37,912 bases of DNA, taken from the IMG/VR virus record IMGVR_UViG_3300042890_001488, positions 1 through 37,912 of that record. The stretch is one strand, 5' to 3'. A model generated the notes under the pieces. It was given only the letters and a program-made list of their open reading frames with translations, made no database searches and was not told the origin of the DNA. The translations under genes and the position numbers were made by a program. The stretch is from a virus. Below are positions 5,822-11,799 of the stretch, one piece after another. Positions within the stretch are counted from its first letter, which is position 1. Each line of letters starts with the position of its first letter.

Positions 5822-6495
5822 GCAATAGACATCAAGCATTAGAGTATAGCGAACAATACACAATGAACCATACCAACGAGGCAACCAATGCCTACGAGGC
5901 AACCCAGCGTAGCAACGAATGGTTTAAAGACAGATATGGTAAGTTTACCGCATCAGAAATTCATAAACTTTTAGGAGTTCGTGGATTAGGAGAAACTGGA
6001 AAATCTTACGCTATTGAAAAAGCAATAGAACAATTGTACGGTCAAGTCGAAGATAGTTATCGTGGTGCAGACATGCAACGTGGAGTTGAATTAGAGCCAT
6101 TAGCATTTGCTAAATTCCAAGAAATGCACCCTGAAGCAACTGAATCATTTATGTTTCCTTATGGACAACACGCAGGAGCGTCACCCGATGGCGTTGTAGG
6201 AAAAGATGCAATACTTGAGATTAAGTGTCCACGAGCAACAAAGTTCTTTAAGATTGTGGCTGATGAAAATATTGATAAGGAATACTATGCTCAGATGCAG
6301 ATGCAGATGTTATGTAGTAATTCTGATAAGGCATATTTCTTTAATTACTGTATCATTGATGGCGAGGAGTTTCATCACACAATTGAAGTAAAAAGAGATG
6401 AGGAAATGATTGCTCTTATTAAAGAAAGACTTGAGGAAGCAATAGCTATTAAGGAGGATTACATTGCGAAAATCAATAGTAAATTACAAGTATAA
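5818..6495 (+). CDS. YqaJ/lambda-type 5'-3' exonuclease
   Basis: A viral recombinase exonuclease of the PD-(D/E)XK superfamily, which digests one strand of duplex ends so that the other can be annealed or bound. Diagnostic motifs are RYGKFTASEIHKLLG (N-terminal), a conserved RGADMQRGVELEPLA helix, and the catalytic GASPDGVV...LEIKCPRA, with the acidic Asp and the Glu-x-Lys pair. Length 225 aa is normal. The start at ATG 5818 overlaps the previous stop as ATGA; an in-frame TTG at 5800 is less likely. It acts with the SSB encoded at 10206. Confidence 0.92.
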   Translation: MSNRHQALEYSEQYTMNHTNEATNAYEATQRSNEWFKDRYGKFTASEIHKLLGVRGLGETGKSYAIEKAIEQLYGQVEDSYRGADMQRGVELEPLAFAKFQEMHPEATESFMFPYGQHAGASPDGVVGKDAILEIKCPRATKFFKIVADENIDKEYYAQMQMQMLCSNSDKAYFFNYCIIDGEEFHHTIEVKRDEEMIALIKERLEEAIAIKEDYIAKINSKLQV

Positions 6496-6845
6496 TGGCT
6501 CACTATGTAACTGCATTAGATATAGCAAGTCAATTAAGAATAAGTAAAAATACAGTAGTGCAAAGATTTGATAAACTGGACATCCAGCCATTAAACCTAA
6601 ACCACAAATTGTATTACTTAAAATCAAATGTTGATTTGTTAAAGACGATGAAAAACCCACGCAATTTTATCACTCCTAACGAGAGATTTGCGATTGTAGA
6701 ATACTTCCTTACCCACCGTGATAACAGAGCTATGGATATAGAAAAAGTATTCTTCATCCCTCAACATAGGATTGATAGAATTTTAAGTGAGTATTTAAAA
6801 AATGATTTATGTATAACAGTACCAAGTAAAATGAACAAAGAATAA
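6495..6845 (+). CDS. Helix-turn-helix DNA-binding protein (116 aa)
   Basis: The N-terminus (VTALDIASQLRISKNTVVQRFDKLDIQPL) is a clear helix-turn-helix of the excisionase/MerR-like type. A helical domain follows with a second HTH-like stretch (MDIEKVFFIPQHRIDRILSEYL). It is coupled to the exonuclease stop by one base. Role: a transcriptional or replication accessory factor, not resolvable by eye. Confidence 0.7.
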   Translation: MAHYVTALDIASQLRISKNTVVQRFDKLDIQPLNLNHKLYYLKSNVDLLKTMKNPRNFITPNERFAIVEYFLTHRDNRAMDIEKVFFIPQHRIDRILSEYLKNDLCITVPSKMNKE

Positions 6846-6849
6846 AATT

Positions 6850-7110
6850 ATGGCAAGTATTTCAGTAGATGTAGATTTAGACGATTTCGAATTAGACGAA
6901 ATTTTAGATGAGTTAGAAGATAGATATAATTCTTATAGAAATAAAGAGAAAAATCAAAAAATAATAAATGAATTTATTAAAAGAATGAAGATTGATTGTG
7001 AAGAAGAAGGTGGATATAAAAATATGTCGATTATAGACAACATTAAGATTGATTTCTTATTAAATAATTTGAATAAGATTACATTAAACGATTTAGAAAA
7101 CTTAATATAA
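6850..7110 (+). CDS. Acidic hypothetical protein (86 aa)
   Basis: A strongly acidic N-terminus (VDVDLDDFELDEILDELED) followed by a basic middle and a helical end. The N-terminal DxDLDDF pattern resembles small acidic proteins found beside phage recombination genes. No catalytic motif seen. Confidence 0.7.
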   Translation: MASISVDVDLDDFELDEILDELEDRYNSYRNKEKNQKIINEFIKRMKIDCEEEGGYKNMSIIDNIKIDFLLNNLNKITLNDLENLI

Positions 7111-7117
7111 CAATAAA

Positions 7118-7405
7118 ATGAAACAACAAATTTTTATAGATGATGTACACGAGTATAACTACGAATTAACTGATGATAATCTTCATACTTTATATTATAG
7201 CAATGGAAGTGAATGGGTGGAAAACGTAAAAGAAACGGTAGCAAATACTGTAATTGATGATGGAAATGGATTAATAATTAGATTTGATAAGGCAAATAAA
7301 ACTGGAATTAGATTAGATTATTCAGAAGCAGAACGATTATTTATATTGCTAAAACTTATAAACCAACCAGCAAAATATGAAATAGCTGAAAAGAAATTAT
7401 TGTAA
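7118..7405 (+). CDS. Hypothetical protein, paralogue A1 of a duplicated module (95 aa)
   Basis: This and the gene at 8212 are clear paralogues: both begin MKQQIFIDD(V/I)HEY and end SEAERLFILLKLIN-PAKYEI-KKLL or close to it. They are identical in DNA sequence from 6 bases before the ATG through the first seven codons. The middle differs. Function unknown. A zinc-protein paralogue pair follows each copy. Confidence 0.75.
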   Translation: MKQQIFIDDVHEYNYELTDDNLHTLYYSNGSEWVENVKETVANTVIDDGNGLIIRFDKANKTGIRLDYSEAERLFILLKLINQPAKYEIAEKKLL

Positions 7406-7554
7406 TGGGAATATACGTACCGAAGAAAACACCTGAAGAACACGCTGCTTATATGCGTGAATACAGAGCAAAAAATAAAGAACGTATCAAGATTATAAAT
7501 CAAAGATGGTGGGCAAACAACAAGGATTTTATTAAGTTTAAAAAATTATTATGA
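7405..7554 (+). CDS. Small basic protein (49 aa)
   Basis: A lysine/arginine-rich helical protein (MGIYVPKKTPEEHAAYMREYRAKNKERI...). It shares one base with the stop before it and overlaps the next gene as ATGA. The AAYMREYRAKNKE segment resembles the basic repeat found in phage HNH-associated and DNA-binding proteins. Probably nucleic-acid binding, but unproven. Confidence 0.65.
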   Translation: MGIYVPKKTPEEHAAYMREYRAKNKERIKIINQRWWANNKDFIKFKKLL

Positions 7555-7841
7555 AAAAAAGTAAAATTAAAAAGCATTTAGTTAAGACTGAAGAAGAAGC
7601 TATAAAGGAAGAATACTACAAACCAAAAAAGTTTGGAGAAGGAAAAACAGTTGAGTACGAAATTGATGGAATGAGAAAGTCATATTGTAAATTAACTGAA
7701 TGGGTAAATGGAGAAGGGTACGATATAAGTTTTGAAAGCGAAGTCAGTAAAGGAAAATGGGAGAATAAAAGAATTGACATTCACATTGATGAATTAGATA
7801 CACTTTTTGCTTGTTTAAATCACTTTAAATATTTTGGATAA
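7551..7841 (+). CDS. Hypothetical protein (96 aa)
   Basis: A basic N-terminal 35 residues followed by a beta-rich half (YDISFESEVSKGKWENKRIDIHIDELDTLFACLNHF). The C-terminal HIDELDTLFACLNHFKYF recalls the end of the A1/A2 paralogues (EAERLFILLKLIN), so all three may be distantly related. It shares one base with the next start. Confidence 0.7.
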   Translation: MKKSKIKKHLVKTEEEAIKEEYYKPKKFGEGKTVEYEIDGMRKSYCKLTEWVNGEGYDISFESEVSKGKWENKRIDIHIDELDTLFACLNHFKYFG

Positions 7842-8068
7842 TGGCAGATATTTGTAAATGTTCAGGAAAGAATTGCGACAAGAGAGAGTTTTGTTATCGA
7901 TTTACCGCAATGGCAGATAAATATAGACAATCTTATTTCGTAGATGCACCGATAAAAAAAGACGGAACTTGTGATGAATACTGGGAAATAAAATGCCCAT
8001 ATTGTGGTCAATATGCTGGAATACATAAATTAAGTTGTTCAACAGGTAAAATTACAATAAAATTATGA
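7841..8068 (+). CDS. Cys-rich zinc-binding protein, paralogue B1 (75 aa)
   Basis: Cysteines at 5, 7, 12 and 18 (CKCSGKNCDKREFC) and a second cluster at 44, 52, 55 (CPYCG) and 66 suggest two small zinc sites. The sequence is closely related to the protein at 8492, with the shared core NCDKREFCYR(F/Y)TAM and IKKDGTCDE. Likely protein or nucleic-acid binding; function unknown. The stop overlaps the HNH stub as ATGA. Confidence 0.8.
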   Translation: MADICKCSGKNCDKREFCYRFTAMADKYRQSYFVDAPIKKDGTCDEYWEIKCPYCGQYAGIHKLSCSTGKITIKL

Positions 8069-8199
8069 TAGAGATATATAAAGATGTTATTGGTTATGAA
8101 GGTGTTTATCAAGTTTCAAATCTTGGTAATGTTAAATCATATAGAAATAGTAAAGAAAGGCAATTAAAATTAGTTAAAAATTATTACAAATCTTGGTAA
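8065..8199 (+). pseudogene. Truncated NUMOD4 homing-endonuclease stub (44 aa)
   Basis: MIEIYKDVIGYEGVYQVSNL is nearly identical to the start of the HNH gene at 9624, but the frame stops after 44 residues. The HNH core and AP2 domain are missing. A 13-bp direct repeat CAAATCTTGGTAA occurs at 8117-8129 (within the motif) and again at 8187-8199 (at the stop), so the deletion may have arisen between short repeats. The stub sits exactly at the join of the duplicated module. Confidence 0.8.
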
Positions 8200-8211
8200 A
8201 TGCGAAATAAA

Positions 8212-8490
8212 ATGAAACAACAAATTTTTATAGACGACATACACGAGTATGATTACGAAGAACTGACTCAAGGAGATGTGATATATCATAATCTTTACTT
8301 CAGCAACGCAGAGCAATGGAACGACCATATAAAAGGAAAAATTGCAATGGTAATTAAAGATGATGGTAATGGATTAGAAGGAGATGAATCAGGTAGAATT
8401 GATTACCACGAAGCTGAGCAATTATTTATATTGCTAAAGTTGATTAACTCTCCAGCGAAATACGAAATAGGAACTAAAAAATTATTGTGA
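8212..8490 (+). CDS. Hypothetical protein, paralogue A2 of a duplicated module (92 aa)
   Basis: Paralogue of the gene at 7118, sharing MKQQIFIDD-HEY at the start and LFILLKLIN-PAKYEI at the end. The ATG at 8212 is chosen because it aligns with the paralogue and with the identical AATAAA upstream; an in-frame ATG at 8200, next to the HNH stub stop, would add MRNK. Function unknown. Confidence 0.75.
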   Translation: MKQQIFIDDIHEYDYEELTQGDVIYHNLYFSNAEQWNDHIKGKIAMVIKDDGNGLEGDESGRIDYHEAEQLFILLKLINSPAKYEIGTKKLL

Positions 8491-8491
8491 T

Positions 8492-8716
8492 ATGGATATA
8501 ACGAAATGCAAAGGCACTAATTGTGACAAACGAGAGTTCTGTTACCGATACACCGCAATGGAAAGTAAGTATTATCAATCTTGGTTTGTTGATGTACCGA
8601 TAAAAAAAGATGGAACTTGTGATGAGTTTTGGGAAATGAAATGCGAACATTGTGGTCAATATAATGGTATTCACAAACTTAGTTGCAAAACTGGAAAATT
8701 AACCGTACATTTGTAA
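8492..8716 (+). CDS. Cys-rich zinc-binding protein, paralogue B2 (74 aa)
   Basis: Second copy of the zinc protein at 7841. Cys 6, 11 and 17 (KCKGTNCDKREFC) and the CEHCG pair keep the metal ligands, except that the CKC double is reduced to one Cys. The rest is strongly conserved (VPIKKDGTCDEFWEMKCEHCGQY). Preserved ligands suggest that both copies are functional. Confidence 0.8.
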   Translation: MDITKCKGTNCDKREFCYRYTAMESKYYQSWFVDVPIKKDGTCDEFWEMKCEHCGQYNGIHKLSCKTGKLTVHL

Positions 8717-8717
8717 G

Positions 8718-8963
8718 ATGACAAGGCAAGATTATATCAGATTAAAGCAGACTAACCCAACCGAGCTAATATACATATATTACAAGGAAAAATTTGATGG
8801 GTACAAACATAAACCTGAATTGAGTAGAAACGAACTTATGATGTACGTTCAGATGTACAACGATGTAAATTCTATACTTAATTATGTTGTACAGGAATAC
8901 GATAGGAAATTTGATATAGTCTTGCTTATGAATACTAACGGACAATACATAAAATCATTATGA
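8718..8963 (+). CDS. Hypothetical protein (81 aa)
   Basis: A basic, Tyr-rich helical protein (MTRQDYIRLKQTNPTELIYIYYKEKF...). It overlaps the next gene as ATGA. The middle (HKPELSRNELMMYVQMYNDVNSILNYVVQEYDRKF) is a likely helical bundle. No family recognised. Confidence 0.75.
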   Translation: MTRQDYIRLKQTNPTELIYIYYKEKFDGYKHKPELSRNELMMYVQMYNDVNSILNYVVQEYDRKFDIVLLMNTNGQYIKSL

Positions 8964-9340
8964 GAAACCACGAGATAAGTAAAGTCTTACGAGATGCTGG
9001 AATAAAAGAACATCGGTTATGGGATAAGCCAAGACCTAAATGGGATGATTATGATTTCATAGTCTTAGAATGCATCAAGCGTGGATTACCAATTCCAAAT
9101 AAGAAAAGTGAAAGTGAAGTTTCTATTATTAGAAAAATAAAAAGATTAAAAGATGGCAAAGTATATGATTCAGTTAAATTAGCTTCTGAAGATAATGGAA
9201 TAGGTTTAAATCTAATATACGATAATTGCAACGGAATAAAAGAACAACAAAAATTTATATATATTTATGAAAAGAAAGTACAGTCCTTATCAGAGAGTTT
9301 TAAGAATTATGGAATTTTACCACAAGAGGGGCGTGAATAA
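8960..9340 (+). CDS. Protein with NUMOD1-like DNA-binding motif (126 aa)
   Basis: Residues about 58-95 (KIKRLKDGKVYDSVKLASEDNGIGLNLIYDNCNG) follow the NUMOD1 pattern seen as DNA-binding repeats in homing endonucleases (dG..yDSi.eAa...gi....I...). No nuclease domain is present. The N-terminal 50 residues resemble small phage proteins with a conserved WD-DYDFIVLEC-KRG stretch. It may be a DNA-binding accessory protein, or a homing-endonuclease module grafted on a phage gene. Confidence 0.7.
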   Translation: MRNHEISKVLRDAGIKEHRLWDKPRPKWDDYDFIVLECIKRGLPIPNKKSESEVSIIRKIKRLKDGKVYDSVKLASEDNGIGLNLIYDNCNGIKEQQKFIYIYEKKVQSLSESFKNYGILPQEGRE

Positions 9341-9395
9341 AGAACTCGTAAACGAAGTGTATAGAAAAATTAACTTAATAAGATTAGAAAAATGA
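9309..9395 (+). CDS. Small unknown protein (28 aa)
   Basis: MEFYHKRGVNKELVNEVYRK... is a short basic helical peptide that overlaps the end of the previous gene by 32 bases and the next gene as ATGA. The coupling supports it only weakly. Confidence 0.35.
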   Translation: MEFYHKRGVNKELVNEVYRKINLIRLEK

Positions 9396-9604
9396 TAACA
9401 ATAATAGGATTAGTAATTGCAGTAGTTTGGTTCTTAATGGAATTAATTTACCATTATCAAGGAGAAATAACAATAGTTCCAATAAAGGGAATAATGCTCG
9501 GAGCGTTATATAATAGTGAGGAAATCGAAGAAGAAGATACCGAACATATCATCCAAATACTTTTTTTTGTATTTTCTTTCAATTTTATTTGGGTGACAAA
9601 TTAA
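9392..9604 (+). CDS. Membrane protein with two helices (70 aa)
   Basis: An N-terminal helix (residues 2-22, ITIIGLVIAVVWFLMELIY), a short loop with acidic SEEIEEEDTEH, and a second hydrophobic helix (IIQILFFVFSFNFIWV). Inner-membrane location likely. A run of eight T in the codons for FF is a slippage-prone site. Function unknown. Confidence 0.65.
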   Translation: MITIIGLVIAVVWFLMELIYHYQGEITIVPIKGIMLGALYNSEEIEEEDTEHIIQILFFVFSFNFIWVTN

Positions 9605-9619
9605 TAATGGTTATATTTG
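9588..9619 (+). promoter_or_regulatory. Promoter TTTG-N20-TATATTTG, 4 nt before ATG
   Basis: Full two-element promoter. The -7 box is followed by AATT and then the ATG of the HNH gene at 9624, which predicts a leaderless transcript. Confidence 0.65.
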
Positions 9620-9623
9620 AATT

Positions 9624-10106
9624 ATGGTAGAGATATATAAAGACGTTATCGGTTACGAAGGAATTTATCAGGTATCTAATTTAGGTAATGTTAAAAGTTT
9701 TAAATGTGGCAAAGAAAAACAAAGAAAACTTTCTAAAGATAAAGATGGTTACTTGTTAGTTGGATTAAGCAAAAATGGAATATTAGATGTTAAAAAAGTT
9801 CATCAGTTAGTTGCTGAATCATTTCTAAATCATAAGAGATGTGGGTTTAAGCTTGTTATTAATCATATTGACTTTGATAAAGCTAACAATATAGTTGAAA
9901 ATTTAGAAATAGTAAGTGCTAGAGAAAATTGCAATAAAAAACATTTAAAATCAAGTTCAGTATATACTGGAGTTAGTTGGAATAAAGAAAAAAGAAAATG
10001 GATAGCTTCTATAAAAATAAACAATAAGAACAAATACTTAGGCTACTACAACGATGAATTAGAAGCATCAAAAGCGTATCAAAAAGAATTGTTAAATATT
10101 TCTTAA
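9624..10106 (+). CDS. NUMOD4-HNH-AP2 homing endonuclease (copy 2)
   Basis: NUMOD4 (EIYKDVIGYEGIYQVSNLGNVKS), HNH_3 core (VINHIDFDKANNIVENLE) and AP2-like domain (SSVYTGVSWNKEKRKW...GYY) in order, 160 aa. It is closely similar to copy 1 and to the stub at 8065, so these spread recently within the genome. It sits between a membrane protein and the SSB gene and has its own promoter. Confidence 0.94.
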   Translation: MVEIYKDVIGYEGIYQVSNLGNVKSFKCGKEKQRKLSKDKDGYLLVGLSKNGILDVKKVHQLVAESFLNHKRCGFKLVINHIDFDKANNIVENLEIVSARENCNKKHLKSSSVYTGVSWNKEKRKWIASIKINNKNKYLGYYNDELEASKAYQKELLNIS

Positions 10107-10112
10107 ATAAAA

Positions 10113-10142
10113 TTTGTAATTCAAATAAAAGTATTACATTTG
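10113..10142 (+). promoter_or_regulatory. SSB promoter TTTG-N18-TACATTTG
   Basis: Both elements with 18-base spacing. The -33 region TTTGTAATTCAAATA is shared with the promoter at 3434, and the core AAAGTATTACATTTGTCAA is repeated with one change before the gene at 17031. Confidence 0.75.
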
Positions 10143-10163
10143 TCAAGATAAAAAAAGGTGCTA

Positions 10164-10188
10164 TATCGGAGCATCATAATTTCCGATA
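10164..10188 (+). promoter_or_regulatory. 5' leader hairpin of the SSB gene
   Basis: TATCGGA (10164-10170) pairs with TCCGATA (10182-10188), 11-nt loop, between the predicted SSB promoter and ATG. Possibly an autoregulatory target or an mRNA stabiliser. Confidence 0.5.
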
Positions 10189-10205
10189 ATTAATATTTAT
10201 ATGCA

Positions 10206-10868
10206 ATGAGCAATCGCACAAATGTTTTCGCAGGAGGAACTAAAAATCCTGCACAGAAGTTCCTCGATTGGAAGTCCGACCAAAAAGGATTTTCTTATTA
10301 CGACAAAGGATTGTCAAAAAATGTTGAAGTATCACTTCCATTTAAATTTGTTTTCCTTGATGAACTATCAACTGTTAAAGGTTGGAATGATGCCAGTAAT
10401 TCAGGTATCTTCGCAAATGAAGTTAAGTATCTTTCTAAAGAGAAAATGACTGTAAAATCATTTAAAGGAGGAGAGATTGCACAAGGTTATTACAACGAGA
10501 TTAAAGACCGTGTAAAGAACTCGGGTGGACACTACTCAAAGTCTATCTACATTATGTTAGAAGATGGTGCATTAGCTAACATCCAGCTGAAAGGTTCTGC
10601 TACCCAACAATGGGGAGAGTTTGTGAAAGCAAACAGACAAAGCATTACTCGTACTTGGATTAATGTAGCAAGTGCTACGGAGAACAAAAAAGGTAAAGTT
10701 GTATTCTCTATTCCAAACTTCACAATCGGTGCTGATATTGAGGATTTAGATGCAAGAGATGCTGATGCAAAGTTTGATGAGTTAGAAGCATACCTTAAAA
10801 CATATCTTGCTAAAGTTGATATTACAGAGATTGAGGTTGAAGAAGAAGTAGAAGATATGCCATTTTAG
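10206..10868 (+). CDS. Phage single-stranded DNA-binding protein
   Basis: A 220-aa protein with a beta-rich core (KNVEVSLPFKFVFLDEL...; KMTVKSFKGGEIAQGYYNEIK; HYSKSIYIMLEDGALANIQLKG) and a long acidic C-terminal tail ending EVEEEVEDMPF. The tail resembles the DDIPF tip by which SSBs recruit replication proteins. The layout matches the OB-fold SSB-like proteins often encoded beside YqaJ exonucleases in phages. It should protect ssDNA in replication and recombination. It has its own strong promoter and a leader hairpin. Confidence 0.78.
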   Translation: MSNRTNVFAGGTKNPAQKFLDWKSDQKGFSYYDKGLSKNVEVSLPFKFVFLDELSTVKGWNDASNSGIFANEVKYLSKEKMTVKSFKGGEIAQGYYNEIKDRVKNSGGHYSKSIYIMLEDGALANIQLKGSATQQWGEFVKANRQSITRTWINVASATENKKGKVVFSIPNFTIGADIEDLDARDADAKFDELEAYLKTYLAKVDITEIEVEEEVEDMPF

Positions 10869-11134
10869 CATAAAGTAACTGGCTTTAGAAAGTAAAGAAA
10901 ACTAAAGGGAATACAAATCCACTTTACAGGATTGTGGTATCGGGAGCTAAAAAATGAAGCGTTAATTAGCGAGTTAGTAAGAACGGTGGGAAAGGCTAAC
11001 ATTTTATTACCTTTGATGGTAAGAAAGACCCTAAAAAATGGGGTTTATCTAACAAGCATAACATCCACAATGCTTTAAGAAATTAGGTGTAAAAACCGTA
11101 AGAGCCTTAATGATTTGGAGTGGATGCCAATGAG
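10869..11134 (+). pseudogene. Possible eroded gene between SSB and methyltransferase
   Basis: No ORF with a start spans this stretch, yet protein-like fragments appear in shifting frames: KTKGNTNPLYRIVVSGAK (about 10898-10954), then NEALISELVRTVGKANI in the next frame, then HFITFDGKKDPKKWGLSNKH, and LGVKTVRAL near the end. They are colinear and change frame three times or more. A gene broken by several indels explains this better than chance. Other explanations are sequencing indels or an untranslated RNA. The family is not recognised. Confidence 0.4.
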
Positions 11135-11146
11135 TTAAGGCTTTTT
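11103..11146 (+). terminator. Possible intrinsic terminator before the methyltransferase gene
   Basis: AGCCTTAA (11103-11110) pairs with TTAAGGCT (11135-11142), followed by TTTTT. The 24-nt loop is large and the stem AT-rich, so it is a weak candidate. Confidence 0.4.
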
Positions 11147-11159
11147 AAATTATAATTAT

Positions 11160-11795
11160 ATGAAAAGAATATTAGTAGCTTGTGAAGAAAGCCAGGCGGT
11201 AACAAAAGCATTTAGAAAATTAGGTTTTGAAGCATTTAGTTGCGATTTATTACCTTGTAGTGGAGGTCATCCCGAATGGCATTATAAAGAAGATATGTTT
11301 GAGGTTATTAAAAGAGAGCCCAAATTTGACTTAATGATTGCCTTTCCACCTTGTACTGATTTAGCAGTTAGTGGAGCAAGACATTTTGAAAGAAAGATCG
11401 CAGATGGAAGTCAAGCAAAAAGCATACAGTTTTTTATGGATGTAGTCAATGCAGATGTAGAAAGAATTGCAGTTGAAAATCCAATTGGTATTATGAGTAG
11501 ATTACATAAAAAACCTAATCAAATAATACAGCCATACTGGTTTGGAGATAAAGCACAAAAAAGTACTTGCTTATGGTTAAAAAATTTACCTAACTTAGAA
11601 CCTACCGACATAGTTGAAAAAGGAGAGTTTAAAGAGTGGAATGATAGAAAAACAGGTAAATTGAAAAGACAAGCATTATGGTATTATGAAGCTTTACAAA
11701 AAGCTAAATCGCCAGAACAAAGAAGAACATTAAGAAGTAAAACATTTCAAGGTATTGCCGATGCAATGGCAGAACAATGGGGAAAACAATTGTAA
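11160..11795 (+). CDS. Phage C5-cytosine methyltransferase-like protein (211 aa)
   Basis: A short Dcm-like fold: SAM-binding start (MKRILVACEESQAVTKAFRKLGFEAFSCDLLP), catalytic loop FPPCTDLAVSGARHF with the motif IV Pro-Cys at 64-65, and VENP at 106-109 corresponding to motif VI (ENV in classical enzymes). There is little room for a target-recognition domain, so it belongs to the compact phage group often annotated as cytosine methyltransferase. It would modify phage DNA against host restriction. Substrate specificity is not visible, and a nucleotide-level modification is an alternative. Confidence 0.78.
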   Translation: MKRILVACEESQAVTKAFRKLGFEAFSCDLLPCSGGHPEWHYKEDMFEVIKREPKFDLMIAFPPCTDLAVSGARHFERKIADGSQAKSIQFFMDVVNADVERIAVENPIGIMSRLHKKPNQIIQPYWFGDKAQKSTCLWLKNLPNLEPTDIVEKGEFKEWNDRKTGKLKRQALWYYEALQKAKSPEQRRTLRSKTFQGIADAMAEQWGKQL

Positions 11796-11799
11796 TAAT

